A DNA stretch of 64,000 nucleotides from Arenimonas terrae (GTDB taxonomy: Bacteria > Pseudomonadota > Gammaproteobacteria > Xanthomonadales > Xanthomonadaceae), in assembly GCF_006265115.1 (NCBI RefSeq), contig NZ_SMDR01000001.1, forward strand, positions 1,674,001 to 1,738,000, read 5' to 3'. The translations under genes and the position numbers were made by a program. Position 1 is the first letter of the stretch. The number at the start of each line of letters is the position of its first letter. This document shows positions 56,306-64,000 of the stretch, piece after piece. Under the pieces are notes generated by a model. That model did not search any database, had not been told where the DNA came from, and was given only the letters and a program-made list of their open reading frames with translations.

Positions 56306-57378
56306 CGGCGGCCGTATTTGTCCTTGAGGCGTTTGTTCAGCGCCTTGCCCATCACCCGCGCCTCGGCCTTGCGTTCGGCCTGCGAGGTGGCCGCGGCCTC
56401 GAGTTCGTCGCGCAGCTTCACGAAGTTCAGGTAGCGCGCCTCGTCCAGCGTGCCGTCCTCGATCGCGGCCTGCACCGCGCAGCCCGGCTCGTTGCCGTGG
56501 GCGCAGTCGCGGAAGCGGCAGTTGACCGCGATGGCCTCGATGTCGTCGAAGCTGTCCACCACGTCCTCGTCGCCGCTGAGCTTCACCTCGCGCATGCCCG
56601 GCGTGTCGATCAGGCAACCGCCCTGGGGCAGCGGCATCAGCACGCGGCTGGTGGTGGTGTGGCGGCCGCGCGAATCGTTCACGCGCACCGTATTCGTCTT
56701 CATCTTCTCGCGGCCGAGCAGGGTGTTGGTGAGCGTGGACTTGCCCGCGCCCGAGCTGCCGACCAGCACCACCGTGCGGCCCGGGCCCAGGTAGGGCGCC
56801 AGCTGCGCCACCGAGTCCTTGTCCTTGGCGTTGACCGCGTGGATCGGCACGCCGCTCTCTTCCACTTCCAGCAGCAGGTCGATGCAGTCCTGGACGATGT
56901 CGCACTCGTCGGCCTTGGTCAGCACCAGCACCGGGTCGGCGCCGCTGGCACGGATCAGCACCAGGTAGCGCTCGATGCGGCGCGGGTTGAAGTCCTGGTC
57001 CAGGCCGACCACGACCAGCACGTGGTCGACGTTGGCGGCGATCAGCTGCTGCTTGTGGTGTTCGCCGGCGGCGCCGCGCTTGAGGATGGAGCGGCGCGGC
57101 AGCAGGGCCAGGATGTTCTTGCCGGCGGCGTCGAGCGTGACCCAGTCGCCGACGGCGGCGCGGTCTTCCGGCGGAAAACGCGGCCGCGTCCAGGGCATGG
57201 GCGGCTGCACCTTCAGGGCCTCGTCGGCGCGGGTGGCGACGTCGTAGGCGCTGCGATGCTGGCCGACCACGCGGGCCAGGGTGGCGCCGTCGGCGGCGGC
57301 CAGGGCCTCGCGCCAGGCGTCATCGTCGGGCCAGCCGATGGCGCGCAGGCGGTCGAGGGCTTCGGGAGTGGGCAACAT
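56302..57378 (-). CDS. rsgA: Ribosome small-subunit GTPase RsgA
   Basis: A 358-residue GTPase for late 30S maturation. The circularly permuted G-domain has TKAD first, then LVGSSGAGKSTLTNTLLG and DTPGMRE; the zinc site is CRFRDCAHGNEPGC near 285-298; an OB-like N-domain (about 70-115) precedes. ATG 57378; it is divergent from a DUF4345 gene and coupled to the QEGLA gene. Confidence 0.96.
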   Translation of the reverse strand: MLPTPEALDRLRAIGWPDDDAWREALAAADGATLARVVGQHRSAYDVATRADEALKVQPPMPWTRPRFPPEDRAAVGDWVTLDAAGKNILALLPRRSILKRGAAGEHHKQQLIAANVDHVLVVVGLDQDFNPRRIERYLVLIRASGADPVLVLTKADECDIVQDCIDLLLEVEESGVPIHAVNAKDKDSVAQLAPYLGPGRTVVLVGSSGAGKSTLTNTLLGREKMKTNTVRVNDSRGRHTTTSRVLMPLPQGGCLIDTPGMREVKLSGDEDVVDSFDDIEAIAVNCRFRDCAHGNEPGCAVQAAIEDGTLDEARYLNFVKLRDELEAAATSQAERKAEARVMGKALNKRLKDKYGRR

Positions 57379-57441
57379 TGCCCCGGATGATAGCGCCCCG
57401 CCTGCACGCGCCGCTCACCGGCCGGGGGCCAGGCTGACGGC

Positions 57442-57822
57442 ATGAACCGATTCGGCGTGGCGGTGCTGGTGCTGGCGGGCCTGGGTTTCCTGGGCTTCGG
57501 GCTGGCGATCGTGGCGGCGCCGGCGGCGGTGCTGGCGCCGGTGGGCATCTTCGGCTCGGCCCCGGGCCTGGTCGAGCTGCGGGCCTTCTATGGCGGGCTG
57601 GAGCTGGGGCTGGCGGCCTTCCTGCTGGCCTGCGCGGCCCGGCCGGCCTGGCGCGAGCCGGGGCTGTGGCTGGTCGCGCTGTCCAACGGTGGCATCGCAG
57701 CCGCCCGGCTGCTGGGCATCGGCCTGAGCGGCGAATTCACCGGATTCTTCGCCGGGGCCCTGGTCTGGGAAATCGGCTTCACCCTGGCGGCGATCGCGGC
57801 CCTGCGCCGAAAAACCGGCTGA
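57442..57822 (+). CDS. DUF4345 family membrane protein
   Basis: A 126-residue protein with four helices: GVAVLVLAGLGFLGFGLAIV, ELRAFYGGLELGLAAFLLAC, a third around 75 and a fourth with GALVWEIGFTLAAIAA. The RAFYGGLELG block fits DUF4345. Function unknown; it lies between rsgA and the aminotransferase gene on its own strand. Confidence 0.72.
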   Translation: MNRFGVAVLVLAGLGFLGFGLAIVAAPAAVLAPVGIFGSAPGLVELRAFYGGLELGLAAFLLACAARPAWREPGLWLVALSNGGIAAARLLGIGLSGEFTGFFAGALVWEIGFTLAAIAALRRKTG

Positions 57823-57880
57823 AAGCCCGTCAAAGTTCCGTTAATCTCGGGCCAGTCCCCTGTTCCGAGCCGTCCGCGAC

Positions 57881-59125
57881 ATGCCCCACAGCCCCCTGCC
57901 GACCCGCGAAAGCCTGCGCGAGGTCCGTTACGACATCCGCGGTGAACTCTCCCGCCGCGCCCGCGAGCTCGAGGGCCAGGGCCGCCACCTGATCCGCCTG
58001 AACATCGGCAACCCCGGCGCCTTCGGTTTCCGCGCCCCGGAGCATCTGCAGGCCGCGATCGCCGGCAATGTGCACGAGTCCGATCCCTACACGCACCAGC
58101 AGGGCCTGCCGCTGGCGCGCGAGGCCATCGCCGAATTCCATCGCCGCCGCGGCACGCCCAACGCCACCGCCGAGCGCGTGTTCGTCGGCAATGGCGTCAG
58201 CGAGCTGATCGACATCTCGCTGCGCGCCCTGCTCAACCCCGGCGAGGAGGTGCTGCTGCCCTCGCCCGACTACCCGCTGTGGAGCGCGGCCACCATCCTC
58301 AACCAAGGCCGGCCGGTGTATTACCGCTGCGCGCCGGAGAACGGTTTCCTGCCCGACCCGGAGCAGATCGAAAAACTGATCACGCCGCGCACCCGCGTGC
58401 TGGTGGTGATCAACCCGAACAACCCGACCGGCGCGAACTACCCGCGCGCGCTGCTCGAGAAGCTGGTCGCGATCGCGGCGAAGCACAAGCTGCTGCTGAT
58501 GGCCGACGAGATCTACGACGGCATCCTCTACGACGAGGCGGTGTTCACCCCGCTGGCGCCGCTGGCCGGCGACGTGCCCTGCCTGAGCTTCGGCGGCCTG
58601 TCCAAGGTCTGGCGCGCCTGCGGCTGGCGCGTGGGCTGGGCGGTGCTGTCGGGCGATCCGGTGCGCGTGGGCGACTACCACCATGCGATGGACCTGCTGA
58701 GCGCGCTGCGCCTGTGCGCGAACGTGCCGGCGCAGTTCGCCGTGCCCGCGGCGCTGACCGGCCCGGAAACCATCCGCGAGCTCACCGGCCCCGGCGGCCG
58801 GCTGCACGAATCGCGCCGCGCGATCATCGACTGCTGTGCGGCCAGCGAACACCTCGACCTGGTGGCGCCGTCCGGCGCGCTGTACGCGTTCCCGCGCGTG
58901 GTCGGCGACGCCGCCGTCGGTTTCGACGACCAGGCCTTCGCGCTGGAGCTGCTGGAAACCGAGGACGTGCTGGTGGTGCCGGGCAGCGGCTTCAACGTGC
59001 CCGACTCGCGCCATTTCCGCGTGACCCTGCTGCCGGACGCCGCGCTGATCCGCGAGGTGTTCGCGCGCATCGAACGCGCGCTGGGCCGGCACGCGGCGCA
59101 GGCGCGCTCGCGCCACGTGGCCTGA
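57881..59125 (+). CDS. AlaA-type pyridoxal-phosphate aminotransferase
   Basis: A 414-residue fold-type I aminotransferase. Blocks are RLNIGNPGAFGF (about 39-50), DPYTHQQGLPLAREAIA, NPNNPTGANYP, the Asp/Tyr cofactor-binding ADEIYDGILYD and the PLP lysine in FGGLSKVWRACGWRVGW (about 246). It is closest to E. coli AlaA, glutamate-pyruvate aminotransferase (405 aa). It is followed after 15 bases by the SGNH hydrolase. Confidence 0.92.
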   Translation: MPHSPLPTRESLREVRYDIRGELSRRARELEGQGRHLIRLNIGNPGAFGFRAPEHLQAAIAGNVHESDPYTHQQGLPLAREAIAEFHRRRGTPNATAERVFVGNGVSELIDISLRALLNPGEEVLLPSPDYPLWSAATILNQGRPVYYRCAPENGFLPDPEQIEKLITPRTRVLVVINPNNPTGANYPRALLEKLVAIAAKHKLLLMADEIYDGILYDEAVFTPLAPLAGDVPCLSFGGLSKVWRACGWRVGWAVLSGDPVRVGDYHHAMDLLSALRLCANVPAQFAVPAALTGPETIRELTGPGGRLHESRRAIIDCCAASEHLDLVAPSGALYAFPRVVGDAAVGFDDQAFALELLETEDVLVVPGSGFNVPDSRHFRVTLLPDAALIREVFARIERALGRHAAQARSRHVA

Positions 59126-59140
59126 GCCATCGCCACGCGC

Positions 59141-59749
59141 GTGCCGAGTTACCTGGCGCTGGGGGATTCCTACACGATCGGCGAATCGGTGCCGGGCGGC
59201 GCGCGCTGGCCGATGCAGCTGGCCGACGCGCTGCGCGCCCGCGGTGTCCGCATCGCCGACCCGCGCATCATCGCCACCACCGGCTGGACCACGGACGAGC
59301 TGTCGGCGGCGATGGACGCGGCCGAGCCGCTGGGCGCTTACGGTCTGGTGTCGCTGCTGATCGGCGTCAACAACCAGTACCGCGGCCGCGACGTGGAAAA
59401 CTACCGCGGCGAATTCGCCGCCCTGCTCGATCGCTGCATCGCGCTGGCGGGCGAGCGCGCGGACCGCGTGCTGGTGCTGTCGATCCCCGACTGGGGGGTG
59501 ACGCCCTTCGGCCAGGGCAGCGGCCGCGACACGGCGCAGGTCGCGCGCGAGCTCGATGCCTACAACGCCACCGCAGCGGAGGAATGCGCGGCGCGCGGCA
59601 TCGCCTTCGTCGACATCACGCCGGTCAGCCGTTCGCTCGGCGCGCTGCCCGACCGCATCGCCGACGACGGCCTGCACCCCTCGCCGCTCGCCTACGCCGA
59701 CTGGACCGCCCTCGCCCTTCCCGTCGCAGAACGCTTGCTCCGCAAGTAG
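59141..59749 (+). CDS. SGNH/GDSL-family hydrolase
   Basis: A 202-residue esterase fold, starting with GTG at 59141. Block I LALGDSYTIGES (nucleophile Ser about 10), block III LIGVNNQYRG and block V DDGLHPSPLAY (catalytic Asp and His). Block III has N rather than D at the second position. Without a signal peptide it is probably cytoplasmic; substrate unknown. Its last codons (LLRK-stop) are identical in pattern to the outer end of the second composite repeat. Confidence 0.85.
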   Translation: MPSYLALGDSYTIGESVPGGARWPMQLADALRARGVRIADPRIIATTGWTTDELSAAMDAAEPLGAYGLVSLLIGVNNQYRGRDVENYRGEFAALLDRCIALAGERADRVLVLSIPDWGVTPFGQGSGRDTAQVARELDAYNATAAEECAARGIAFVDITPVSRSLGALPDRIADDGLHPSPLAYADWTALALPVAERLLRK

Positions 59750-59813
59750 ATCCAGGTCTTCGCGGCGCCTGGTGCGTTGCACCGGGCTCGTTCTTGGCGA
59801 TAGTCCGACGTAC

Positions 59814-59903
59814 GTGAGGGCTCTTTCCGGGGACGCCGTGAATCCATCCATGGAGGCTCTTCGAAAACGTCCATGTTTTCGAAGCCCCGGAAAGAGCCCT
59901 CAC
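59814..59903. repeat. Hairpin unit 1 of the second composite repeat
   Basis: A perfect 19-bp outer stem (59814-59832 with 59885-59903), an internal asymmetric bulge (59833-59858) carrying atccatccatggagg, and a perfect 10-bp inner stem (cttcgaaaac at 59859-59868 with gttttcgaag at 59875-59884) with loop gtccat. Confidence 0.9.
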
Positions 59904-60082
59904 GCACGACGGCCTGCGGACCGTCCGGGCCGGGATGCCGGTTTGGGACACAGCGCGCGCTGCTCCCTGTGTTGGCCAAAGATCGGCACCAGCCCTGGGC
60001 TGCGCCCGAGAGCGAGGAATCCGGGGGCCCGCTAGGTTTCGAATTCGACGATCCGGCCCTGATCGAACACAGGCCGTCGTGC

Positions 60083-60170
60083 GAGGGGACTTTTCCGGAC
60101 CTTCAGCGACATGGACGTCGCTGAAGAGCCTCCATGGATGGATTCACGGCGTGTCCGGGAAAGTCCCCTC
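60083..60170. repeat. Hairpin unit 2, inverted, with compensatory changes
   Basis: The outer stem is 60083-60100 with 60153-60170 (one wobble pair), the inner stem is cttcagcgac (60101-60110) with gtcgctgaag (60117-60126), loop atggac. The loop and bulge are identical to those of unit 1 when inverted, but several stem bases differ and are matched by changes on the opposite strand (cgaaaac against agcgac in the inner stem). Confidence 0.9.
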
Positions 60171-60307
60171 GTACGGCGGCCTATCGCCAAGAACGATCCC
60201 GGCCACCGGACCCTCACGCCCTACTTGCGCAGCAAGCCACTTCAGCGAGGGGACGGTCAGGCGCCAGCGCGGGGGAGTAAAATGCCGCCATCCCCCAGGA
60301 GCCGCCC

Positions 60308-61237
60308 ATGTCCCTCAGCCCCGATACCCGCACCCGCATCGAACAGATCCTTGGCGCCCACAAAGTCGTCCTGTTCATGAAGGGCAGCCCGGACGCCCCC
60401 CAGTGCGGCTTCTCCGCCAAGGCGGCCGGCATCCTCAACGGCCTGGCCCCGGGCTTCGGCCATGTGGATGTGCTGGCGGATCCCGAGATCCGCGAAGGCA
60501 TCAAGGTGTACGGCCAGTGGCCGACCATCCCCCAGCTGTATGTCGGCGGCGAATTGCTGGGCGGCAGCGACATCATCGAACAGATGCTCAACAGCGGCGA
60601 ACTGCACGAGGCCCTGGGCCTGCCCGCGCCGGACCGCACCCCCCCGGCGATCGAGATCAGCGAACGTGCCGCCCAGGCCATCAACAACGCCCTGGACAAC
60701 GCCGAGGACGGTTACGTGCTGCACCTGGGCGTGGACCCGCGCTTCAACGCCCGCTTCGAGCTCAAGCCGGCCAGCGGCCAGGAAGTGGTGGCCGAAGCGG
60801 CCGGCATCCGCATCCACCTCGATCTGGCCAGCGTGCCGCGCGCCCGCGGCCTGCGCATCGACTGGGTCGAGGACGCCCGCGGCGCCGGCCTGGCCATCCA
60901 CAACCCGAACGCCCCGGCCGTGGTGAAGCCGATGAGCGTGCAGCAGCTTCACGACCACATCATCGCCGGCACCATCGACGTGGTGGACGTGCGCCCGGCC
61001 CACGCCCGCGCCCTGGCCCCGTTCCCCCACCCGCACGAAGTGCTGGACGAAGAGAGCCGCGAGCGCCTGGAGGCCCTGCCCAAGGACCTGCCGCTGGCCT
61101 TCCTCTGCCACCACGGCAACTCCAGCCGGCAGGCGGCCGAGTACTTCCGGGGCCTGGGTTTCCACGACCTGTACAACGTCGAGGGCGGCATCGACGCCTG
61201 GTCGGTCGAAATCGATGCCTCGGTGCCGCGTTACTGA
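60308..61237 (+). CDS. Monothiol glutaredoxin / IscA-like / rhodanese fusion
   Basis: A 309-residue three-domain protein. Residues 5-105 are a Grx4-type monothiol glutaredoxin with CGFS at 33-36 and WPTIPQLYVGGELLGG, which binds a [2Fe-2S] cluster with glutathione. Residues about 115-205 have the A-type carrier (IscA/ErpA) pattern (ISERAAQAINNAL...GLAIHNPNAP), but lack all its cysteines. Residues about 210-300 are a rhodanese domain with active-site CHHGNSSR (Cys 267). It probably acts in Fe-S or sulfur transfer in the cytosol. The gene begins after the second composite repeat, which may affect its transcription. Confidence 0.9.
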   Translation: MSLSPDTRTRIEQILGAHKVVLFMKGSPDAPQCGFSAKAAGILNGLAPGFGHVDVLADPEIREGIKVYGQWPTIPQLYVGGELLGGSDIIEQMLNSGELHEALGLPAPDRTPPAIEISERAAQAINNALDNAEDGYVLHLGVDPRFNARFELKPASGQEVVAEAAGIRIHLDLASVPRARGLRIDWVEDARGAGLAIHNPNAPAVVKPMSVQQLHDHIIAGTIDVVDVRPAHARALAPFPHPHEVLDEESRERLEALPKDLPLAFLCHHGNSSRQAAEYFRGLGFHDLYNVEGGIDAWSVEIDASVPRY

Positions 61238-61370
61238 ACCCCTACCCAATGCCGGGTGTAAACCGCCATTGGCGCCGATAGAGCAATTACGCTAATTTGG
61301 CGCCATCCAAGGCCGCCCGGCCGGATGACCCCCTACCGCTCGGGCCCAGCCGTGACCGAGGAGGGGTGGA

Positions 61371-61697
61371 ATGCGCAGCTGGCTTGTAGTGACGATGACC
61401 GTGGCGCTGACGGCCTGCGGTGGCGGCAGCGGTGGCGGCGGCAGCCCGGGCGACCTGGCGGCGGAGGCCTGCAAGGTCGCCGCGGAATCGCGCCTGGAAG
61501 GCAAACTCTACGAACTCGACCTGGCCGCGCTGTCGGCCAGCATGAAGGACGCGCCCAACGGCGAGAAGTTCCTCTCCGCACCGATCGTGATCGAACCCGG
61601 CCTGACGTCCGAGGTGAAGCAGATCGTCGAATGCACGGTGCGCTTCAGTGACGGAAAGCCCGCACCCGACGTGGTCGGCTTCGTCTTCAACTGGTGA
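61371..61697 (+). CDS. Small lipoprotein
   Basis: A 108-residue protein with a lipoprotein signal peptide and lipobox LTAC (Cys 16), followed by a GGGSGGGG linker. The mature part has a cysteine pair (EACKVAAES, VECTVRF) and is otherwise unknown. GAGGAGGGG upstream supports ATG 61371. A good terminator follows. Confidence 0.75.
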   Translation: MRSWLVVTMTVALTACGGGSGGGGSPGDLAAEACKVAAESRLEGKLYELDLAALSASMKDAPNGEKFLSAPIVIEPGLTSEVKQIVECTVRFSDGKPAPDVVGFVFNW

Positions 61698-61701
61698 CAC
61701 C

Positions 61702-61724
61702 GCGGGCGGCCCTGGGCCGCCCGC
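61702..61724 (+). terminator. Terminator after the lipoprotein gene
   Basis: A perfect 10-bp stem (gcgggcggcc at 61702-61711 with ggccgcccgc at 61715-61724) with a 3-base loop, followed by ttcgttt. Confidence 0.65.
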
Positions 61725-61825
61725 TTCGTTTGCGGCGCCGACGCGGCAAGGGCGCGCCGCTGCAATTGTGTATCGCCGACGCGCCCCGATAGGCTGGCCG
61801 CGACTTTCCCGACGGCGCTCCGCCC

Positions 61826-62806
61826 ATGGGCCACGACCACGACCACGGCCTGGACACGATCCGGCACGAACGGCCGCTGCGCTGGGCGCTGGGGCTGACG
61901 GCCGGGTTCCTCGCGGTCGAACTGGCCGGCGCCTGGCTAAGCAACAGCCTGTCCCTGCTCTCGGACGCGGCGCACATGGCCACCGACGCGTTCGCGCTGG
62001 CCATCGCGCTCGCCGCCGTGCATCTGTCGCGGCGCCCGCCGGATGCACGCCGCACCTACGGTTACGCGCGGCTCGAAGCGCTGGGTGCGCTGGTCAATGG
62101 CGCCCTGCTGTTCGCGCTGGCCGCCTGGATCCTCTACGAGGCGGTGCAGCGCCTGCGCCAGCCGCACGAGGTCGCCAGCCTGACCATGATGGCCGTTGCC
62201 GCGCTGGGCCTGGCCGTGAACCTGGTGGCGATGCGCCTGCTCAAGGCCGGCAGCGGCGAGAACCTCAACATGAAGGGCGCCTACCTCGAGGTCTGGGCCG
62301 ACATGCTCGGTTCGGTTGCGGTGCTGGCCGGCGGTGCGCTGATCTGGGCCACGCGCTGGACCTGGATCGATCCGCTGCTGGCGATCGGCCTGGGCCTGTG
62401 GGTGCTGCCGCGCACCGTGCGCCTGCTGCGCGAAGCGGTGCATCTGTTGCTCGAAGGCGTGCCGCGTGGACTGGACGTAGATCAGGTGCGGTCGGCGATC
62501 GAAGCCGAGCCCGGCGTGGCCTCGGTGCACGACCTGCACCTGTGGTCGGTCAGCAGCCAGCAGCCGCTGCTCAGCGCGCACCTGATCTTGGCCGCCGGCG
62601 ATGACGCCGACGCGGTGCGCCGGCGCGTGGCAGCGGCGCTGGCGGCACGTTTCGGCATCCACCATTCGACCCTGCAGATGGAGGCCGCGCCCTGCGCGAC
62701 GCCCGGCTGCGGCGCGGCCCCCGCCGCCGCGCACGATCACGATCACGATCACGATCACGATCACGATCACGAGCCCGGGCACGACGCCAGCCGGCTGCAC
62801 CGCTGA
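61826..62806 (+). CDS. Cation diffusion facilitator, probable zinc exporter
   Basis: A 326-residue CDF protein with six transmembrane helices. Metal-site residues are visible: HDHDHGLD at the N-terminus, LSDAAHMATDAFAL (helix 2; HxxxD) and LEVWADMLGSVAVL (helix 5, DxxxD). It exports zinc or similar divalent cations in exchange for protons. A cytosolic domain (about 220-310) follows, and the protein ends in an HDHDHD tail. ZitB/CzcD class. A 129-base gap precedes it, containing the upstream lipoprotein's terminator. Confidence 0.92.
   Translation: MGHDHDHGLDTIRHERPLRWALGLTAGFLAVELAGAWLSNSLSLLSDAAHMATDAFALAIALAAVHLSRRPPDARRTYGYARLEALGALVNGALLFALAAWILYEAVQRLRQPHEVASLTMMAVAALGLAVNLVAMRLLKAGSGENLNMKGAYLEVWADMLGSVAVLAGGALIWATRWTWIDPLLAIGLGLWVLPRTVRLLREAVHLLLEGVPRGLDVDQVRSAIEAEPGVASVHDLHLWSVSSQQPLLSAHLILAAGDDADAVRRRVAAALAARFGIHHSTLQMEAAPCATPGCGAAPAAAHDHDHDHDHDHDHEPGHDASRLHR
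62732..62773 (+). repeat. Hexanucleotide tandem repeat coding His-Asp
   Basis: Six perfect copies of cacgat and a seventh copy, cacgag, encode six His-Asp pairs plus His-Glu at the end of the zinc exporter. Hexamers keep frame when copy number changes, so tail length may vary between strains without breaking the protein. Confidence 0.92.
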
Positions 62807-62823
62807 GCCGCACGCAGGCGATC

Positions 62824-64000
62824 CTACGGCCCGGAATCCCGCCCCGGCTCGCGAAAACTGCTGCCGCTGGCGACCAGGTCGCCGGCGCGGAACATCAGCA
62901 GCTCGTCGGTCTTGTAGCGCTGCCGGTATTCCGGCTGCGGTGCGCCGTGCAGCACCAGCCGCTTGCGCCGCGCGATCACCAGGCCGTCGGGAGACGTGCG
63001 CACCCAGTCCCGGGCCTGCGCCGGCGTCAGCTCGCGTACCGGCGCATGCAATCGCCCGTAGTAGCCGAACTCGCCCTGGTAGTTGCCGACATACACCGTC
63101 TCGCGCCCGGCGCGCTGCTCGTCGCCGACATGGCGGCCGGCGGCGGCGAGGTCGTAACGCGGCGCCAGCAGCGCGAAGCCAGCCACCATCACCAGGGCGA
63201 TCGCGGCCAGACCGGACTGCGCACGCCGCAACAGCTGCCGCGGTGCGACCGCGCCGTGCAGGCCGCGCGCCAGCGCCAGCAGACCCAGGGCCAGCAGCGG
63301 CAGCAGGTAGTGCACCTGTTTTCCGCCGACCGCAGACAGCAGCACGAAGCCGGTCACCACGGTCGTCGCGACCAGGCGCAGCCCGCGGTCGTCGCGCTGC
63401 CGCCACAGTCCGCCCAGCGCGCGCCAGGCCCGCGGCCAGAGCGTCCACGGCAGCGCCATCAGCGGCAGGAAGGGCAGATACCAGTACAGCGGCCGCGGAT
63501 GCCCGAGGTCGCCCTGCACGCGTCCGAGCGTCTGCTCGAACAGCACGCGCCGCAGCAGCTCGCCCTGCGACTGCCGGTCGGCCAGCAGCAGCCAGGCCAG
63601 CGGCAGGGCGATCGCGATCGCCAGCGCCACCGTCACCCGCCAGGCAGCGCGCGAGCCGAACGGCAGCCGTGCCCACAGCCGCCAGGCCAGCAGCGGCGGG
63701 AGCAGGTAGACCATCGCGACCGGCCCCTTGGTCAGCATCGCGGCGGCGAAGGCCAGGCCGTAGCCGAGCCAGTCGCGCCAGCGGCCGTGCGTGCCGGCAT
63801 CGTGCAGGGCGAGCCAGCCCAGGCAGACGAAAACCAGCAGCGGCAGATCGAACATCAGCGCCGTGCCGTAGAAGGCGACGAAGACGCTGCCCAGGAACAG
63901 CAACCCGCCCAAGCGCCCCACCTGCGGCGACTGCGGCCACAGCCGCGCGCCCAGGCGCGACAGCAGCCAGGCGCTGGCGAGCGTGCACAGCGGGCCGATC
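62824..64000 (-). CDS. Family 39 glycosyltransferase (ArnT-like), truncated by window end
   Basis: About 392 residues of an integral-membrane glycosyltransferase; the N-terminus lies beyond the window. Repeated helices are visible (FVAFYGTALMFDLPLLVF, AAMLTKGPVAMVYLLPPLL, VVTGFVLLSAVGGKQVHYLLPLLAL), with the loop pattern TKGP and the substrate-domain-like end. Such enzymes use polyprenyl-phosphate sugars to modify lipid A or proteins; ArnT adds aminoarabinose, but the donor cannot be told here. The frame runs to position 64000 without a start. It is convergent with the CDF gene, 17 bases apart. Confidence 0.88.
   Translation of the reverse strand, partial: IGPLCTLASAWLLSRLGARLWPQSPQVGRLGGLLFLGSVFVAFYGTALMFDLPLLVFVCLGWLALHDAGTHGRWRDWLGYGLAFAAAMLTKGPVAMVYLLPPLLAWRLWARLPFGSRAAWRVTVALAIAIALPLAWLLLADRQSQGELLRRVLFEQTLGRVQGDLGHPRPLYWYLPFLPLMALPWTLWPRAWRALGGLWRQRDDRGLRLVATTVVTGFVLLSAVGGKQVHYLLPLLALGLLALARGLHGAVAPRQLLRRAQSGLAAIALVMVAGFALLAPRYDLAAAGRHVGDEQRAGRETVYVGNYQGEFGYYGRLHAPVRELTPAQARDWVRTSPDGLVIARRKRLVLHGAPQPEYRQRYKTDELLMFRAGDLVASGSSFREPGRDSGP

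Larger units (their letters stand above)
59752..60240. repeat. Second composite inverted repeat, about 0.5 kb
   Basis: The gap between the SGNH hydrolase and grx fusion holds two large hairpins that are inverted copies of one another (59814-59903 and 60083-60170). They share flanks (tcttggcgatag at 59794-59805 against its reverse complement at 60180-60191) and an outer cttgc...gcaag hairpin present at the hydrolase stop and near 60225. The region has the same plan as the 308-1064 repeat but a different sequence. No transposase, tRNA or CRISPR spacing is present. Apparent reading frames through it are not supported. Confidence 0.85.

Noticed and set aside
59873-61281. Open frames through the second repeat and over the grx fusion
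   Set aside because: They read shadows of hairpins and of the grx gene; composition is Arg/Pro-rich and codon pattern does not fit.
61265-61320. Hairpin with tggcgcc/ggcgcca after the grx gene
   Set aside because: GGCGCC is self-palindromic and common at this GC content; the long loop and absence of T-run make a terminator call too weak.

Overview
The window is about 64 kb of very GC-rich chromosome. Third codon positions are almost all G or C, genes are tightly packed on both strands, and ATGA stop/start overlaps are frequent. The gene content (a DUF3649/PepSY/DUF3325 iron operon, a single-gene aceE, a glutaredoxin-rhodanese fusion, MddA, class II UvrA, secreted proteins with a GxWF-type C-terminal module) points to a gammaproteobacterium of the Xanthomonadaceae (Lysobacteraceae), near Lysobacter or Luteimonas. 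That placement is an inference from gene content; no rRNA or tRNA gene is present to settle it.

Layout. 1-1375: the end of rtcB, a roughly 0.75-kb composite inverted repeat, and a DUF3297 gene. 1392-6217: a TPR-sulfotransferase, DoxX, a group of small stress or envelope genes (a 118-aa conserved protein, DUF3309, fasciclin), an FMN reductase and a secreted protein. 6437-10211: an ABC-2 exporter, SelO and a YehS-like protein. 10248-19457: a giant FG-GAP/Calx-beta exported protein, then an iron-siderophore operon (TonB receptor, DUF3649, PepSY, DUF3325, an exported protein) behind a probable Fur site. 19490-24771: a LytTR two-component system, DUF2306, a GST divergent from a WYL regulator, and AcpH. 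24825-26176: a two-gene unit encoding a small unknown protein and a clan CD (caspase-like/DUF4347-like) cysteine-protease-fold protein. 26210-40707: mixed housekeeping and accessory genes, including a CMD/AraC divergent pair, an exported RidA, MddA, an alpha/beta hydrolase-LuxR fusion, an M16 peptidase, UvrA2 and a DUF6438/ankyrin-like protein.

40739-43335 is a clearly foreign, AT-richer island between a broken LpxH-type phosphoesterase and aceE. It carries a HipA-like kinase, a HIRAN-domain protein 2 nt behind it, and a small protein built of about five YDY...H[IV]S repeats. With the 24825-26176 pair it is the best candidate for an undescribed system.

43336-51037: aceE, then divergently a partner-switching module with two paralogous membrane-bound SpoIIE/PP2C phosphatases flanking a STAS anti-anti-sigma factor; the first phosphatase also carries an anti-sigma-type ATPase domain. 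51038-57378: a membrane protein, a GT2 glycosyltransferase, MaeB, a QEGLA-motif protein and RsgA. 57442-64000: DUF4345, an AlaA-type aminotransferase, an SGNH hydrolase, a second composite inverted repeat of two large hairpins, a Grx-IscA-like-rhodanese fusion, a lipoprotein, a zinc CDF exporter with a His-Asp tail, and the end of a GT39 glycosyltransferase that runs off the window.
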